In this document: positions 12,901 through 24,900 of the stretch, one piece after another
Numbering within the stretch: the first letter of the stretch is position 1
How the letters are laid out: each line of letters begins with the position of its first letter
Source: Takakia lepidozioides
Taxonomy: Eukaryota > Streptophyta > Takakiopsida > Takakiales > Takakiaceae
Length of the DNA: 64,000 nt
Direction of reading: 5' to 3'
Assembly (NCBI GenBank): GCA_030704615.1
Contig: CM060732.1
Coordinates: 54,789,053 to 54,853,052, forward strand
The notes under the pieces: generated by a model
Databases searched by the model: none
The model's input: the letters and a program-made list of their open reading frames with translations, nothing else
What the model was told of the DNA's origin: nothing
Program-made: the position numbers and the translations under genes

Positions 12901-15900
12901 TGAATTCCATGCCATTTCATTATTTCTTCTCCCTCTACTGTATCCCACGTACCCTTCAGCTTGACATGGATATAATAGTAGTTCTTCTCTTCCTCCTTGT
13001 CTCCAGTTCTTCAAATATCACAACCAACTTTAGGGAACCAATGGATCAATAATGAAGTTACCGGGCCCCATTCTGCTCTCCTCTCATCCCTCCCCTCCCC
13101 ACATTTTCTGCTCTGTCCCAACTTTGCAATGGTTCTGTTCCAACAATATGGCAAGCAGTGTTCTTTCACTACAGCCTCTAAGTCAGATTTATCCAGCAGG
13201 GTCAAGACTTGCGGCTCCAGGTCCAGGTCCTTGAGAATCTCTTCTACTCTCTTCTGCCAGGACTTAGCCTGTTTGACAGGGCGGTCCTGTTTCCAAGATA
13301 TAGAGTCGATTAACTTAGGATATCTGGTGTTGGGCATATGTTGCAGCTGACCCCACCATCTGACCTTGAATTCATCTCGTCGGGAGCTTAAGGACGGAAT
13401 GCCAAACTCACCCCGAACAGCCACATTGGCTGTTTTGGAGCATGCTGACATACACTCCTTAAGCACCCCCACTTGAATGGATTCTAGAGACTTAGCCTGG
13501 TTGGAGTTATCAACCCATAGTGCAGATCCGTACTCCAAGACAGGTCTAATAACGCGACAAAGCATGGTTTTCTTAACCTCAGAGTTGACCCCTCTGCAGT
13601 GGAAAAATTTAGTGAGCCCCAGAGCTTTGCCCTTGCCAGTTTGAACAACTTTCCGGATATGTGCATCCCAATTACAATTGGAGGAAAACTCAACGCCCAG
13701 GTAAGTGTAGGAAGGGAGGACCGGGATCTCTTGGCTACCCCACTGCCACTTAAGATCACTTCCTCCCTCTCCTCTGTCGTTGAATGCTACAACTGCACAT
13801 TTGCTGACATTAGCCTCTAACCCCCAAAGATCAAAGTATCTCTTCGCGCAATCAATCAACTCCTGGAGATTGGTTGGAGTCTCCCCTATGCCTGCGAAGT
13901 CATCCGCAAACATAAGGGCTGGTATGGTGGTATCACCCACCCTTAACCCAAATCCCTCACTTTCCACATCCTCGAGGAGTTGATTGATGAAAACATTGAA
14001 GAGCAGAGGGGAGAGAGTACATCCTTGAGCTACGCCTTGGTCTATGTCAAAGAAGTTGGACTTCTGTCCGTTAACAGTGACACAGCTTTTGGTATGAGCA
14101 TACAAGTTGTGGACAACTCTCCACATCTTTCCCTTGATCCCACAAGACCAGAGGCGGAACCATAGGCCATCTCTCCACACTGTGTCATAAGCCTTTTTGA
14201 CATCCAGGAAAAAAACATAAGTGGGTTTCCCTTCTTTTTTCCTTCCCTGGATAATCTGGCTTAGAGTGAAGATATGATCCACACAGCCCCTGTTTCGCCG
14301 AAAGCCAGCTTGGCCTTCGTGGAAACAACCTCTCTCCAGATCAATCTCGAGACGAGTACTTATAACTCTGCAGAATGTCTGCCAACAGCATTGAGGAGCG
14401 TGATGCCACGGTAGTTCCCTGGTTCTTCTCTGTCACCCTTCTTGTATAGATTGACAATGACCCCCTGTCGCCAGCGAAAGGGGATCATTTCAGTCTTACA
14501 GATAAGGTTAAAGAGGAGAACTAGGGCCTCTATCATGGGATCGCCACCGTGCTTGATAAGCTCGTTGACAATACCATCAGGTCCACCAGCTTTATATCCA
14601 TTTAAATGTTCAATTGCTTCCACAATCTCAGAAGAACTAATGGGAGCGTTATAAGCCATTGAAATATACTCCAGTTCATCAGGGCTGTTTTGAATCATAG
14701 GAACAGTTTTTCCAACTGTGTCCCTCCATTCAGCAGAAGACCCCTCACTGTTAGACCTAGAAGTTCTGCCAAGGATACTGTAGTGAGTTTCAAAGGTTTT
14801 GACAATGTCAACCGATGAAGTCACTACTGCACCTTTAGTAGTCTTCAGCGCTTGTGCTTGCTGACCATTTTTCGGCTTGTACAAACGTTGAAGGGCCAAC
14901 CAGAATTTCTTGTCATTACCACCATGGTGGTTTGAGTTTATTTCACTGTATAACTTGTGCCAGTATAATTTCTTCTGAGACCTAACAAGCTGATGAGCTG
15001 GTAGTACCTCGCCCACAATTCTCTGTTGGTTTTCAAATTGCAGCACTCTTTATAGAGGGCTCGTATCTCAGCTATCTTGAGTTTAATCTCATTGGTCCAC
15101 ATTAACAGCTCTACCGCAGACAATTAGTTTCCTCCCAATGATCTTGTCAGCCACGGAGGAAACGAAACTCTCCCAAGAGTCCACTGCTCTTTCAACTTCA
15201 TTTCTTGCATTGTCAGAGCGAGACTGAAGTTCTTAGAGCGATTGGACAAAATGAGGGAGAGCCTCTTGCAAGGCCTGGACGTACTCAGCCTTGACCTCCT
15301 CATTATGGAATTTTTCTATGCGCCACTTCCGAATCGAACGTTTCACAGATCTCTTGGTGTTGGGAAAACACCTTTTGATCTCAGTCCAAACCAGGAAGGG
15401 TCAGAGGTACCAATATCAGTTCTGTCGATCAACACATGGCACACTGGGGGAACAAATTTTGTCCATTATGATATAGTCCACAATGGAACGTTCCCCAGTT
15501 TGGGATTTCGCACGAGTCCACTGCACTTGGTCACCTCTTGTCCTGTTATTCAAGGTCAAAAGCTGAAGCTCTTCCAGACAGTTAATTAACCGTCTGCCAT
15601 TAGAATTCAGCTCGTCCTCACCAAAAGGCCCAATGATATCGTCCTGATGGAGCCCTTTGCCCACCCGGGCATTGAAGTCACCCAATAGCACCACCTGACC
15701 TTTGGCAAGGAACGAAGCACAGTCCAGCTTTACATCTTCGAAGGCTTTGTCTGCGTCAGTACTAAGGGTCCCCTCTGTGGGCATGTAAACACAACCCACA
15801 AAGAGGTCCTTCGTACTCATGCTGCCCTTCAGATTCAGTTCTAGCCAGATACTATGCTCGTACCTCAAACCCTTGTTGATAATTTCACAATTGTCAAACA

Positions 15901-18900
15901 AGAAATCACGGACAAAGAATCCAACCCCTTTTTGACCGCGTTTGGCAGAGGCTGCCTTGAGAGTACACATCTTACCTGCCCATTTATAACCATTGACATC
16001 TCCACCAGTTTATCCGATGTTTCCCATGTTTCTTGCCCAGCACAGATATGAATATCATTAGTCCGAAGAACTTGTCCCACTTCGAGTTGTTTCCTTTGGT
16101 TGGTCAACCCTGAGAAGTTGAAAGTGGCCAGCCGCAAGCCAGCCCTTTGCATGTGAATTGTTTGTCGTCTAGGTAGCTTGTGATTGCTCCTGGACGGCCA
16201 ACCGTTCTGCAAAGGGGGACAGTTACCCCATGTGTAGATTTTGCTCGTCTTGTGTAAACTTTGAGAATTGGTAAACCATTCAGGGTACCAAATCCTTCAG
16301 TTACACAATGCACAGGCTCCGCACACATGGGGACAGATTGTCCGTCAGACTGCTTGGGGACAATTACCGTGTATAGATTTTGCTCGTCTTGTGTAGACTT
16401 TGAGGATTGGTAAACCATTTAGAGTACCAAATCCTTCAGTTACACGACGTTCAGGCTCTGCACACTTAGGGACAGATTGTCCATCTGACGGCTTGGGGAC
16501 AATTACCCCGTGTATAGAATTTGTTCGTCTTGTGTAAACCTTGAGGATAGGTAAACCATTCAGAGTACCAAATCCTTCAGATTCAGGACGTTCAGGTTCC
16601 GTACACTTAGGGGCATCTTGTCCTTCTGGCTGTTTGGACTCAACCTCATCCAGAGCATCAAACCGATTAGAAACTCTCAAGTTGAAGTCCTTGCCCTTGG
16701 TTGTCTTCGCCCCATTGAATCACCAATGTCTAAGACCGCTCTCCAGCCAAGGGACGAACTTCTTTGAGATTGAATTGATGTGGGACTCTATTAGAAGCAC
16801 TTTTGGTCATTGCAACCTTCAACGTACCCCTGTTATCAAGTCTCGAGATGGAACCATTAGCCATGAAATCCAAGCCTAAGCTAGAGCATGTAGTTTTAAA
16901 GGACACATCGTCCATCCTGGGATTCACCCCAAAAACTACACATGAAGCCCTAGATTTGGCATAAGTAACCAATTCCCAGGAATCACCCTGAGGAGTGTTG
17001 ATGTTAATAGGAGGTAAAATTTTGATTGTGGTCGCAGGCTATAAGTTTAAGCACAGGATCCAACCCGAGCCCAAGTGCCGAGTATGCTAGACAGAGCATA
17101 CGACTGCCCAATTTGGGCGGAGGGGCTGCCCCCAAGCGATAGGGGTCCGCTTGTTACCATTCAGAGATCACACTCCAGGGAGTTGCAGGGAATGGCCCGT
17201 GTAGGCATATTCTAAAGAGGGAAAGGCCCCAAGCTTTCCAACTAAATCCAATGCTACCTGGAGCAAAGCGCTTCAGGTCGAAACAAACAAGGACACGAGG
17301 TCACAAGGCCGGCATTTAGTCACAGAGACATTAATGTACTCCCGTATCAAGTCCAACCAATGGCAATAGGCTTCCTAGAGGACAGGGAGAGATTGGCCGT
17401 AGTAAAGAGAGAGAAGTGAAGGGGTTTAGAGGTTATAGGAGAGGGAGTGTGGGTTGGGGAACGGTACAAAGACTGTGCATACTCATGCCAGACGTGAATG
17501 TCAGTGATTGGGGGAGGGTCTCTATGAGGTTTAAGGAGGGACCAAAAAGAACAAAAGAAAACAGGAAACCAGAGTCAGAGAAAAGAACTATTGTTCGAGT
17601 GATTGTCTAAGGGTGAATGCCTCGTGCAGGTAGGCTGCCAAGCATTTCTGATCTTCATAGTGAAAGACTTCAGTGAGAGATTCGGTTCCACGGAATAGAT
17701 AATGGTATCTCCCACGGATCTCATAGTATAGAGGGCAATAGAAGAAGAAGTGTTCTTCAGTTTCAATTTCCTGGTTGCGCCCTGTGCAAGCTGGACAGAG
17801 GCGGTCCTCCCGCTGCAGGTTTTCCCATCTGCCAGTGTCTATCCGTAGGTTGTGGGAGCCCACCCTGAACCGCCCCAAAGCCCTCAGGAGAGGAGAACAG
17901 TCCTCAACCTCCCTCCATTGACAGTTCCTTCACAATTAAGCATGACAAGTTAAGCTCAAGTGGAAGCTCCCCTACCTCCTTGGCAACCTTGGAGGTGCCT
18001 GTGATGGTTGGTAGCTGCAAAAAGCTGGCCATGGATTGAGGAGAGGTGGTGGTGCTCTGGTTGGTCACAGCCTTCTCATTGATACTCATCTTCACTGCAT
18101 CACCAATACGCTGCTTTGCGCTCATCGTCTCCTGTGCAATCAGCCTGTTTCATTCCATGCCATCACCGCATAGGAGTGTGAGCCAGTTTATGCATAGGGG
18201 TCCTCCTGTATTTGCACATGTATTGGCAATTTGTGTACTGCGGCTTGTGTTTATTACGGCGAAATACCTCATTTCCTACGTCCTCCCTAAACATCAGGTA
18301 TGGGTAGCAAGCTTTGAAGACAGCATCGGCAATGCACTTATGGGGCCCAAAGCACACATACTATGAATGGAAACTTTTGAAAATCTGTCGGAACAGTATT
18401 GTGGGATGCATAGAAACTACAAATTAGCAAAAGAGAAAGGTACCTGGGGGAGGGCCGGAGGCTATGGCTGCGATTGGCATTAAGAAACGCCTGCTGTATC
18501 TTATCCTTCTCTCGAAGCTCCTTGAAATAAATATGCCTGAGGGCTTGCCTCGCGGACAACCTAGGGAGGTAATGGAACAAATTACTCAGTACTGTTGCCG
18601 CCACAGAGATGCTATTGATGTAATGTGATATAATGCCAGCATGGGTGGCAATCTGAATACGGATTGCATGACTCTTCCACAGTCAAAACATCCCATGTCA
18701 GATTGAACTTCACCCTTGATGCTAACACTTTCAGGGATGGCATTGAAAAAGGAAGGGCAGAAGTACCGGTCATCCGGGTTGTAGGCAAGCAACTTGTTGA
18801 GCAGTTCGACACAGGCAGGTGAAGCATGCGGAATCAGGCGTGCAATTCCAGTGCCATCCTGCTGGGGAAACTTGAAATCCGCGTGCTGTGACCTCCTGTG

Positions 18901-21900
18901 GCGGGTATATCATTCCCTTGAATTAGCACTTTCATCGTTCGGGAGAGAGTGGAAAGCACAGAGATGTGGAAACCAAAGAACAAGAGAAAGAACAGAAGAA
19001 GAGATTATCTTACATTCACTGGAGGCAGAAGGCTAGACCATAAGATGGTTGATATGAGCAAAACCCAAACACGACTTGAACTTCTGAGGGACTTGATAAT
19101 CTCCCCGAAGACCAAGATATAGGAAGAGACTGTATTCATACTTGGTTCTTATTGCCGTAGACTTGTGGCCATAGACCCCGCGCCCAGTCCGGGCGGAGAA
19201 AGAGGACATAGGCAGAGAGAAATGAAATGAAATGAATTGGTACTTTAAGAAGGAAAAGGAGACTTTGTAGCATCCGTGGGGAGCTCAAAGAGCTTATGGG
19301 GCCAAAGAAAACAGAACACAAGAAACAAATAGGGGCCCTTAATATGCAGCCTGGAAATCAACATCGAGAGATTCTGTAAGCTGGAGAGCCTCATGAAGAT
19401 CTGATCCTCGTAGTGGTAGACCTCTGTCTTCTCTGAATAGACAGTAGTAGCTGCCCTAGGGTTTTTAGTAGAGCGGATAGTGAAAGAAGAAATGTTCTTC
19501 AATCTGAAATTCAAGCCTAACTTCTTTACCTAGGACATGAAGTACTCATAAGACTTTGTTTGCCGTAGCCTTGTGGCCAGTTTGGGCGGTACAAAAGGGA
19601 CCAGAAACTACCTTTGTGAGGGGCTCACTCCAGCAGTATGACTTACCTTGATCCAAACAAATAGTTCGGGATTTTCAGATATCCCCTAGGAAGCCTTCAC
19701 ACAAGCATCAATCTGCTGTGTGAAGCCCAGAAACATAAAGTGTAAGAGAAATGAGATGAAATGGTGCTTTATAACATCGCGGAAAGCTCATACAGCTTAT
19801 GGGACAAAATGGAGAGAGATACAGATAAAGGATACAGAAATGAAATGAAATGGTGCTTTACAACGGATAAAGGATACAGAGAGATACAGGAAATTGACGG
19901 AAGAAAATAAAATAAAATTCTATAACAAATTAGATCTTGGCAAATGGAATGGCATAACCAATTATGCAGCCTCAAAATTCTGGCCTACTTGACATTGTAC
20001 ATCAAATCAAGTAGATAGAGAAAAGCAGAGTAGCAAGGATACCTCTTCATCTTTTCCAGCAACTGCGTGGGCGGCGTGCCTAAAATTTTGTGGATTTTCT
20101 GTATTTGGTCTAGCTCATTGTTGCCTGCCAATAGGGATAAGGCCTAAAATTATAATCCTTCCTCAAGAATCTGTGTAGCAGGATTCCCATATCTAAGTAA
20201 TCACTACTTCAGATTTTTAGTCTGCTGAAAACAAAACTGCATGCATAGCAAGCTACAAACCTGCATGCAGAGTAAGCTACAAACGCATTCTGTTCTTTCA
20301 GCTGCGGATTATCCGGACTGCAGGATGACCTGTTGTTGGAATTGAAGCATGCCAGCCGTGGCTATGGCTTCATGAAATCTCCTCTGCTCTTTACCAAACA
20401 ACCTTCTCGTCTTCTAATAGTGGGATTGGTAGTACTTTCATTTTGTGGGTAATGTTATGGTATGTCATCATTTGCAGGAAACTGCCCAATGGAATTTTAC
20501 TGCTGGCACCTGATTCCTTGCAAAAGTCATGTGCCCTTACTAGCACACTGTTGCCAAGGACCACAACGTGACCTACGTTACAGAGTTCAATCTCAACAAA
20601 TGCTGAAAGGGATTGTAAGATGGTGAAGGCTGGGAAAGCAGACCTGGAAAGAGGGGAAAGAGGCTGACAATCTCAAAGAATACACAGCCCACACCCCACA
20701 TGTCCATCTTGTAGTTGTAATACCCGTCTGTCAACAAGCACTCTGGTGCCCGATACCTTCACTCCACCATCCACACAAAATCTTCCTTGACAGTAGTACT
20801 TGGAATTGCAATTCATTGATTCATACTCTTGAAAATGTATCTTATGCTTGAATCTACAAACACTGTGTTGCCTGATGCCTGCCCCATTCAATCCATGGAT
20901 TCTTTCAACATTTGACACTGCGTTACCCTTGTGATTCACGATTTTCTGGGCCTCTCCTCATCCCCCCACCCCGAAAGAGAGAGAGAGAACCTTAACTTTC
21001 AATCTGTATTCTTACTAAGATTGGGAGACGGATCAGGAAACACAACCATACAGAGAAGGAACAGAAGAGTTGGGGCGCACCATCGGGTGGAGATGTACTC
21101 TGTGTAGGGCTGCTTTGAATACACGCCTCGACAACTTCCAAAGTCCGCAAGCTAGGTCCCCACACATCCCCAGAAACCAACTATCACTTTCATACTTATC
21201 CTTACTCCTGGAGGGATTGTCATACACATAAGCCTTACTTTACTGGCATTGTTGCTTCTAACCTTGATGCTCCTTACCAAACCTGAGTTGCTCTGGATCT
21301 TTCTTAAATCAGAGGTTCCCTTTGAAAGCATTATCACTGTCTCTCCTTTTGCTCAGTTGGAGAAGCTTCTCTTTCTCTTTCTTTATAAAGTACCATTTCG
21401 TTTCTTCCGAAAATCAAAAGTGATCACCGTCCTCTCTACTATTGAGATCCATGGGGTATTCTATTGTCTATTCCAAGGTACCCAATCTCTCACAGAGGTC
21501 TTCCATTACGAGGATTGGAAATGCTTAGCAGCATATCTGCATGAAGCCTTGACTCTTAGACAAACCCTTGAGCGATTGTTGTTTTTGGGCTGCTTGTAGG
21601 GGCCCCTCTTTCTTCCACTGTCTCACTGAAGTCTTCCAATATGAGGATCAGAAATGCTTGGCAGCTTACCTGCACGATTCCTTCACCCTTAGACAATCCC
21701 TCGAGCAGTAGTTGCTTTTGGGCTGTTTTTTTTTTGGCTCTGGTTTCGTTTCGTCTCTCATGTTTTTTTTCCCATTTTGTCCCATAAGCCCTTTGAGCTT
21801 TCCGCGGACGTTATAAAGTACCATTTCATTTCACTTCTTTGTTTCATGCTTTCTCTTGTCCCATAAGCTCTTTGAGCTTTCCACGGACATCATAAAGTAC

Positions 21901-24900
21901 AAGTTCATTTTATTTCTTCCCATAAGCTCTTTGACCTTCCCACAGACGTTATAAAGTACCATTTCATTTCATTTCTCTCTCGTTTCTCTCTCTCTCGCGT
22001 GCGCGGCAGCACGTCGGCGCTCGCGCGTCGGCGCTGCGCTCACGGGCGTTGGCGCGCTAGTGCCATCTCCACCACACCATGACGTCCAAACGCCAAAGGA
22101 CGGCTGCCGACGAGGTAGACTACCCGTCTCCCTCACGTCGACCTGATTCCCCTATGCTTCTTCTTCCTGCCCCTGTCTCTCATCAAGCCTCTCCTTTGCG
22201 TCAGTACTCCACAAGGAGTGCGGATGTTCAAACGCTTCGGGACCAAATCTCCATCTTACAAACGAAATGCATCTCGGAGGAGACTCTGCAGCAAGTGCTC
22301 GCCGCCCGTGACAATGACTCGGAAGAGCGGGTGGCTTCCCTAGACAAAGACTGGGAGACGCGGATGGCTTCCCTTAACAAAAATTGGGAAAAGCGCATGG
22401 ATTCCTTGGACAAAGATTGGCAGAAGCGCATGACAGACAGATACACAGACTTGGAGAACAATATGCGAGTTCAGGATAGCGTTTTGCGGGCCTCTCTTCA
22501 GGAGTGCACTAGCAAACTTCAAGCTCTGGCGAAACATCTCAATGACAAATCCACACATACGCGTCTTTCAAAACTTGAAGGCGAAGTGAAGACCTTCACA
22601 GAGAAGAGCCTCCCAGATCCCCTCACAGCAAGCATCCACCTGCAGGTGGAATCCCTTAGCAAAGAGCTGGAAACACACAGAACTGCGACGTCTACAATGG
22701 CTCGGGAGCTCCAAGCTCACAAGGCAGAGGCCTCCTCCTGGCTAATATAGTTAAGGGGAGCACATCCAACAACAGTCCTCACTCTCTGGAGGAGACAGTC
22801 TCGGCTACCTTGCGAGAGGAACAGCAACGGGCTTTCAAAGCCCTTAACATCAGGGTCACTGGGAAGCTAGGGGGCCTTGCTGAGGGGGACCCTCTTGATG
22901 CTGCCACCAGCCTTATTCAGCAAAACCTTGCTCTCCCACGGGGCGCGAGTGGCATTGAAAGGGCTTGGCGTGCAGGATCTTTAGAGCACAAAGTCCTCTT
23001 CATTAGATTCAAGGACAAGGGTGCTCGGGATAGAGTCCTCAGGCAGAGGCCTCAATTGAGAGGTTAGGGTATGTACCTCAACGATGACTTGACCCCTTTG
23101 CAATACAACGCCATGCGGGCGCAACTCTTGCAGGTTAAGCAAGCTCGAGCTCAAGGGCACTATGTCGTGTACCGAGATGGGAGAGTAATTGTCCGGGAGC
23201 ACGAACGTCGCCCCTCTAGCTCTAAATAGGGGTTGGGCCACCATGAGACCAACGCACGCTCACATCTACACATTGGCTCATGGAACTGTAATGGCTCGTT
23301 GTGGAGCCACCCTCAAGGGCTTCTAGATATTCTTTCCAAGTGTGATGTTCTTTTTCTTTTGGAAACTCATGCGTATGAAGGAAAGGACCCCCCTTTTATT
23401 CTCGGGTATAGCTTTCAGTCAGTGATTCGTCCACGTACAGGTCTCAAAGGATCTGGAGGTGTGGCTTGTTACTTTGCTGACTGGCTTCTCCCACTTATCT
23501 CCTTCCCATACAAAGACCCACTGGCAAGGTACATTTGGTGTCACATCAAAGGCTACAACATCCTGCTGGCGGGATGTTATTTTGCTCCGGCCGCATCTCC
23601 GCACAGCGGCCTACGTATTCGAACAGATTCACCATATGTTCCATTGGAAGACGATATGGCCCGTCTCCGTACCCCACAAACCGACATTTTCTTGGTTGGA
23701 GATTTCAACGCCCGTACAGGATCACTACAGGCCCCACCTTCGACCACACAGATCCTCTACACATCCAACGCTCGCATACGGAATTGGAGAGGCAAAGTGC
23801 AGATTCCTCTTGCAAAATCACAAGTTACGGTCACCATCTACTCAAGTTTTGTGAAACTCAGGGGCTGTCCATTTACAATGGAACAACCAACTTCAAATCC
23901 TCTAGCCAGTTCACTTGCCACACTTACAAGGGCCAAAGAGTGGTTGACTATCTCTTGGGGAGCCCCAACAAGCCTGATAGAATAAGCTCCTTTTACATCA
24001 CGAGGTACCCAGATTCTGATCACTCTTGCCTTTCCTTTGCATTTCCTTCCATCTCCCTCCCCGTGAGGATCCCCTCTGCGTCTCTTCCCTTACACCCACG
24101 TATCCACTTTAATACCCCTTTCTCTCACTTACACGACGCCGAGTATGAAACATACCTAGCGTCAACCCTCCCTTCCATTCTACATCTATCATCTCCTAAC
24201 GACAAGGCTACACATCTTACTCAAGCCCTTTGGGACTCAGCCCTGCGATCCTTTCCCGTCACCCTTCCATCTACCTCCTCACCCTTCTCCACTCGTCGTT
24301 ACGCACCATTTTATGATGAGGAATGCAAGACTGCTAGACGTCGCATCAAATTTTTACTACTTGATACCAATTCTTCTCCAGAGTCCACTAATCTTGCTCT
24401 TAAGCACTATAAGTCCCTCATTAGATCCAAAAAGCAAGCCTACACTATCAAGTTGCAATCTTCTTTCCTTGCTAAAATCAGATTTTCTCCTCGATCTTTT
24501 TGGTCCCTCCTTAAACCTCATAGAGATCCCCCCCCAATCAGTGACATTCATGTCTGGCATGAGTATGCACAGTCTTTGTACCATTCCCCAACCCAAACTC
24601 CTTCTCCTATAACCTCTAAACCCCTTCACTTCTCTCTCTTTACTACAGCCAATGTCAGTAAGGCAATCAAGAAGCTGCAAAATGGCAGAGCGGTGGACAT
24701 TTCAGGACTTCAGAGTGAATTCATCAAGCATGCTGCACCTACTTTAGCCCCTTTTATAGCTAACCTCTTCAATGAGGTGGTGCAACGGGGCTTCCCAACA
24801 GAGTGGACAAAGAGCATCATCCACCCACTTTTTAAGAGCGGTGACAGGCTCGCACCGACAAACTATCGTACTATCATGGTGTCCTCATTACTTGCTAAAC

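Larger units (their letters stand above)
13010..17397 (-). mobile_element. LINE B non-LTR retrotransposon, nearly full, decayed
   Basis: Reading the minus strand, a leader (about 17397-17000) is followed by a repeat-containing ORF, an endonuclease region and a reverse transcriptase ending near 13011. The open frames are interrupted (around 15046-15416 and 14280-14360). A second, truncated copy lies at 28615-28780. The whole element sits in the 8.1 kb intron of the kinase gene, in the same orientation as that gene. Exact ends and target-site duplications were not identified. Confidence 0.8.

Noticed and set aside
16213-16640. CRISPR-like array
   Set aside because: The three units of about 140 bp are coding tandem repeats in a LINE, without short repeats and unique spacers, in a eukaryotic genome.
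20673-20939. Minus-strand frame over the kinase YRAPE exon
   Set aside because: It reads the exon in the wrong frame; the frame giving YRAPECLL is the real one.
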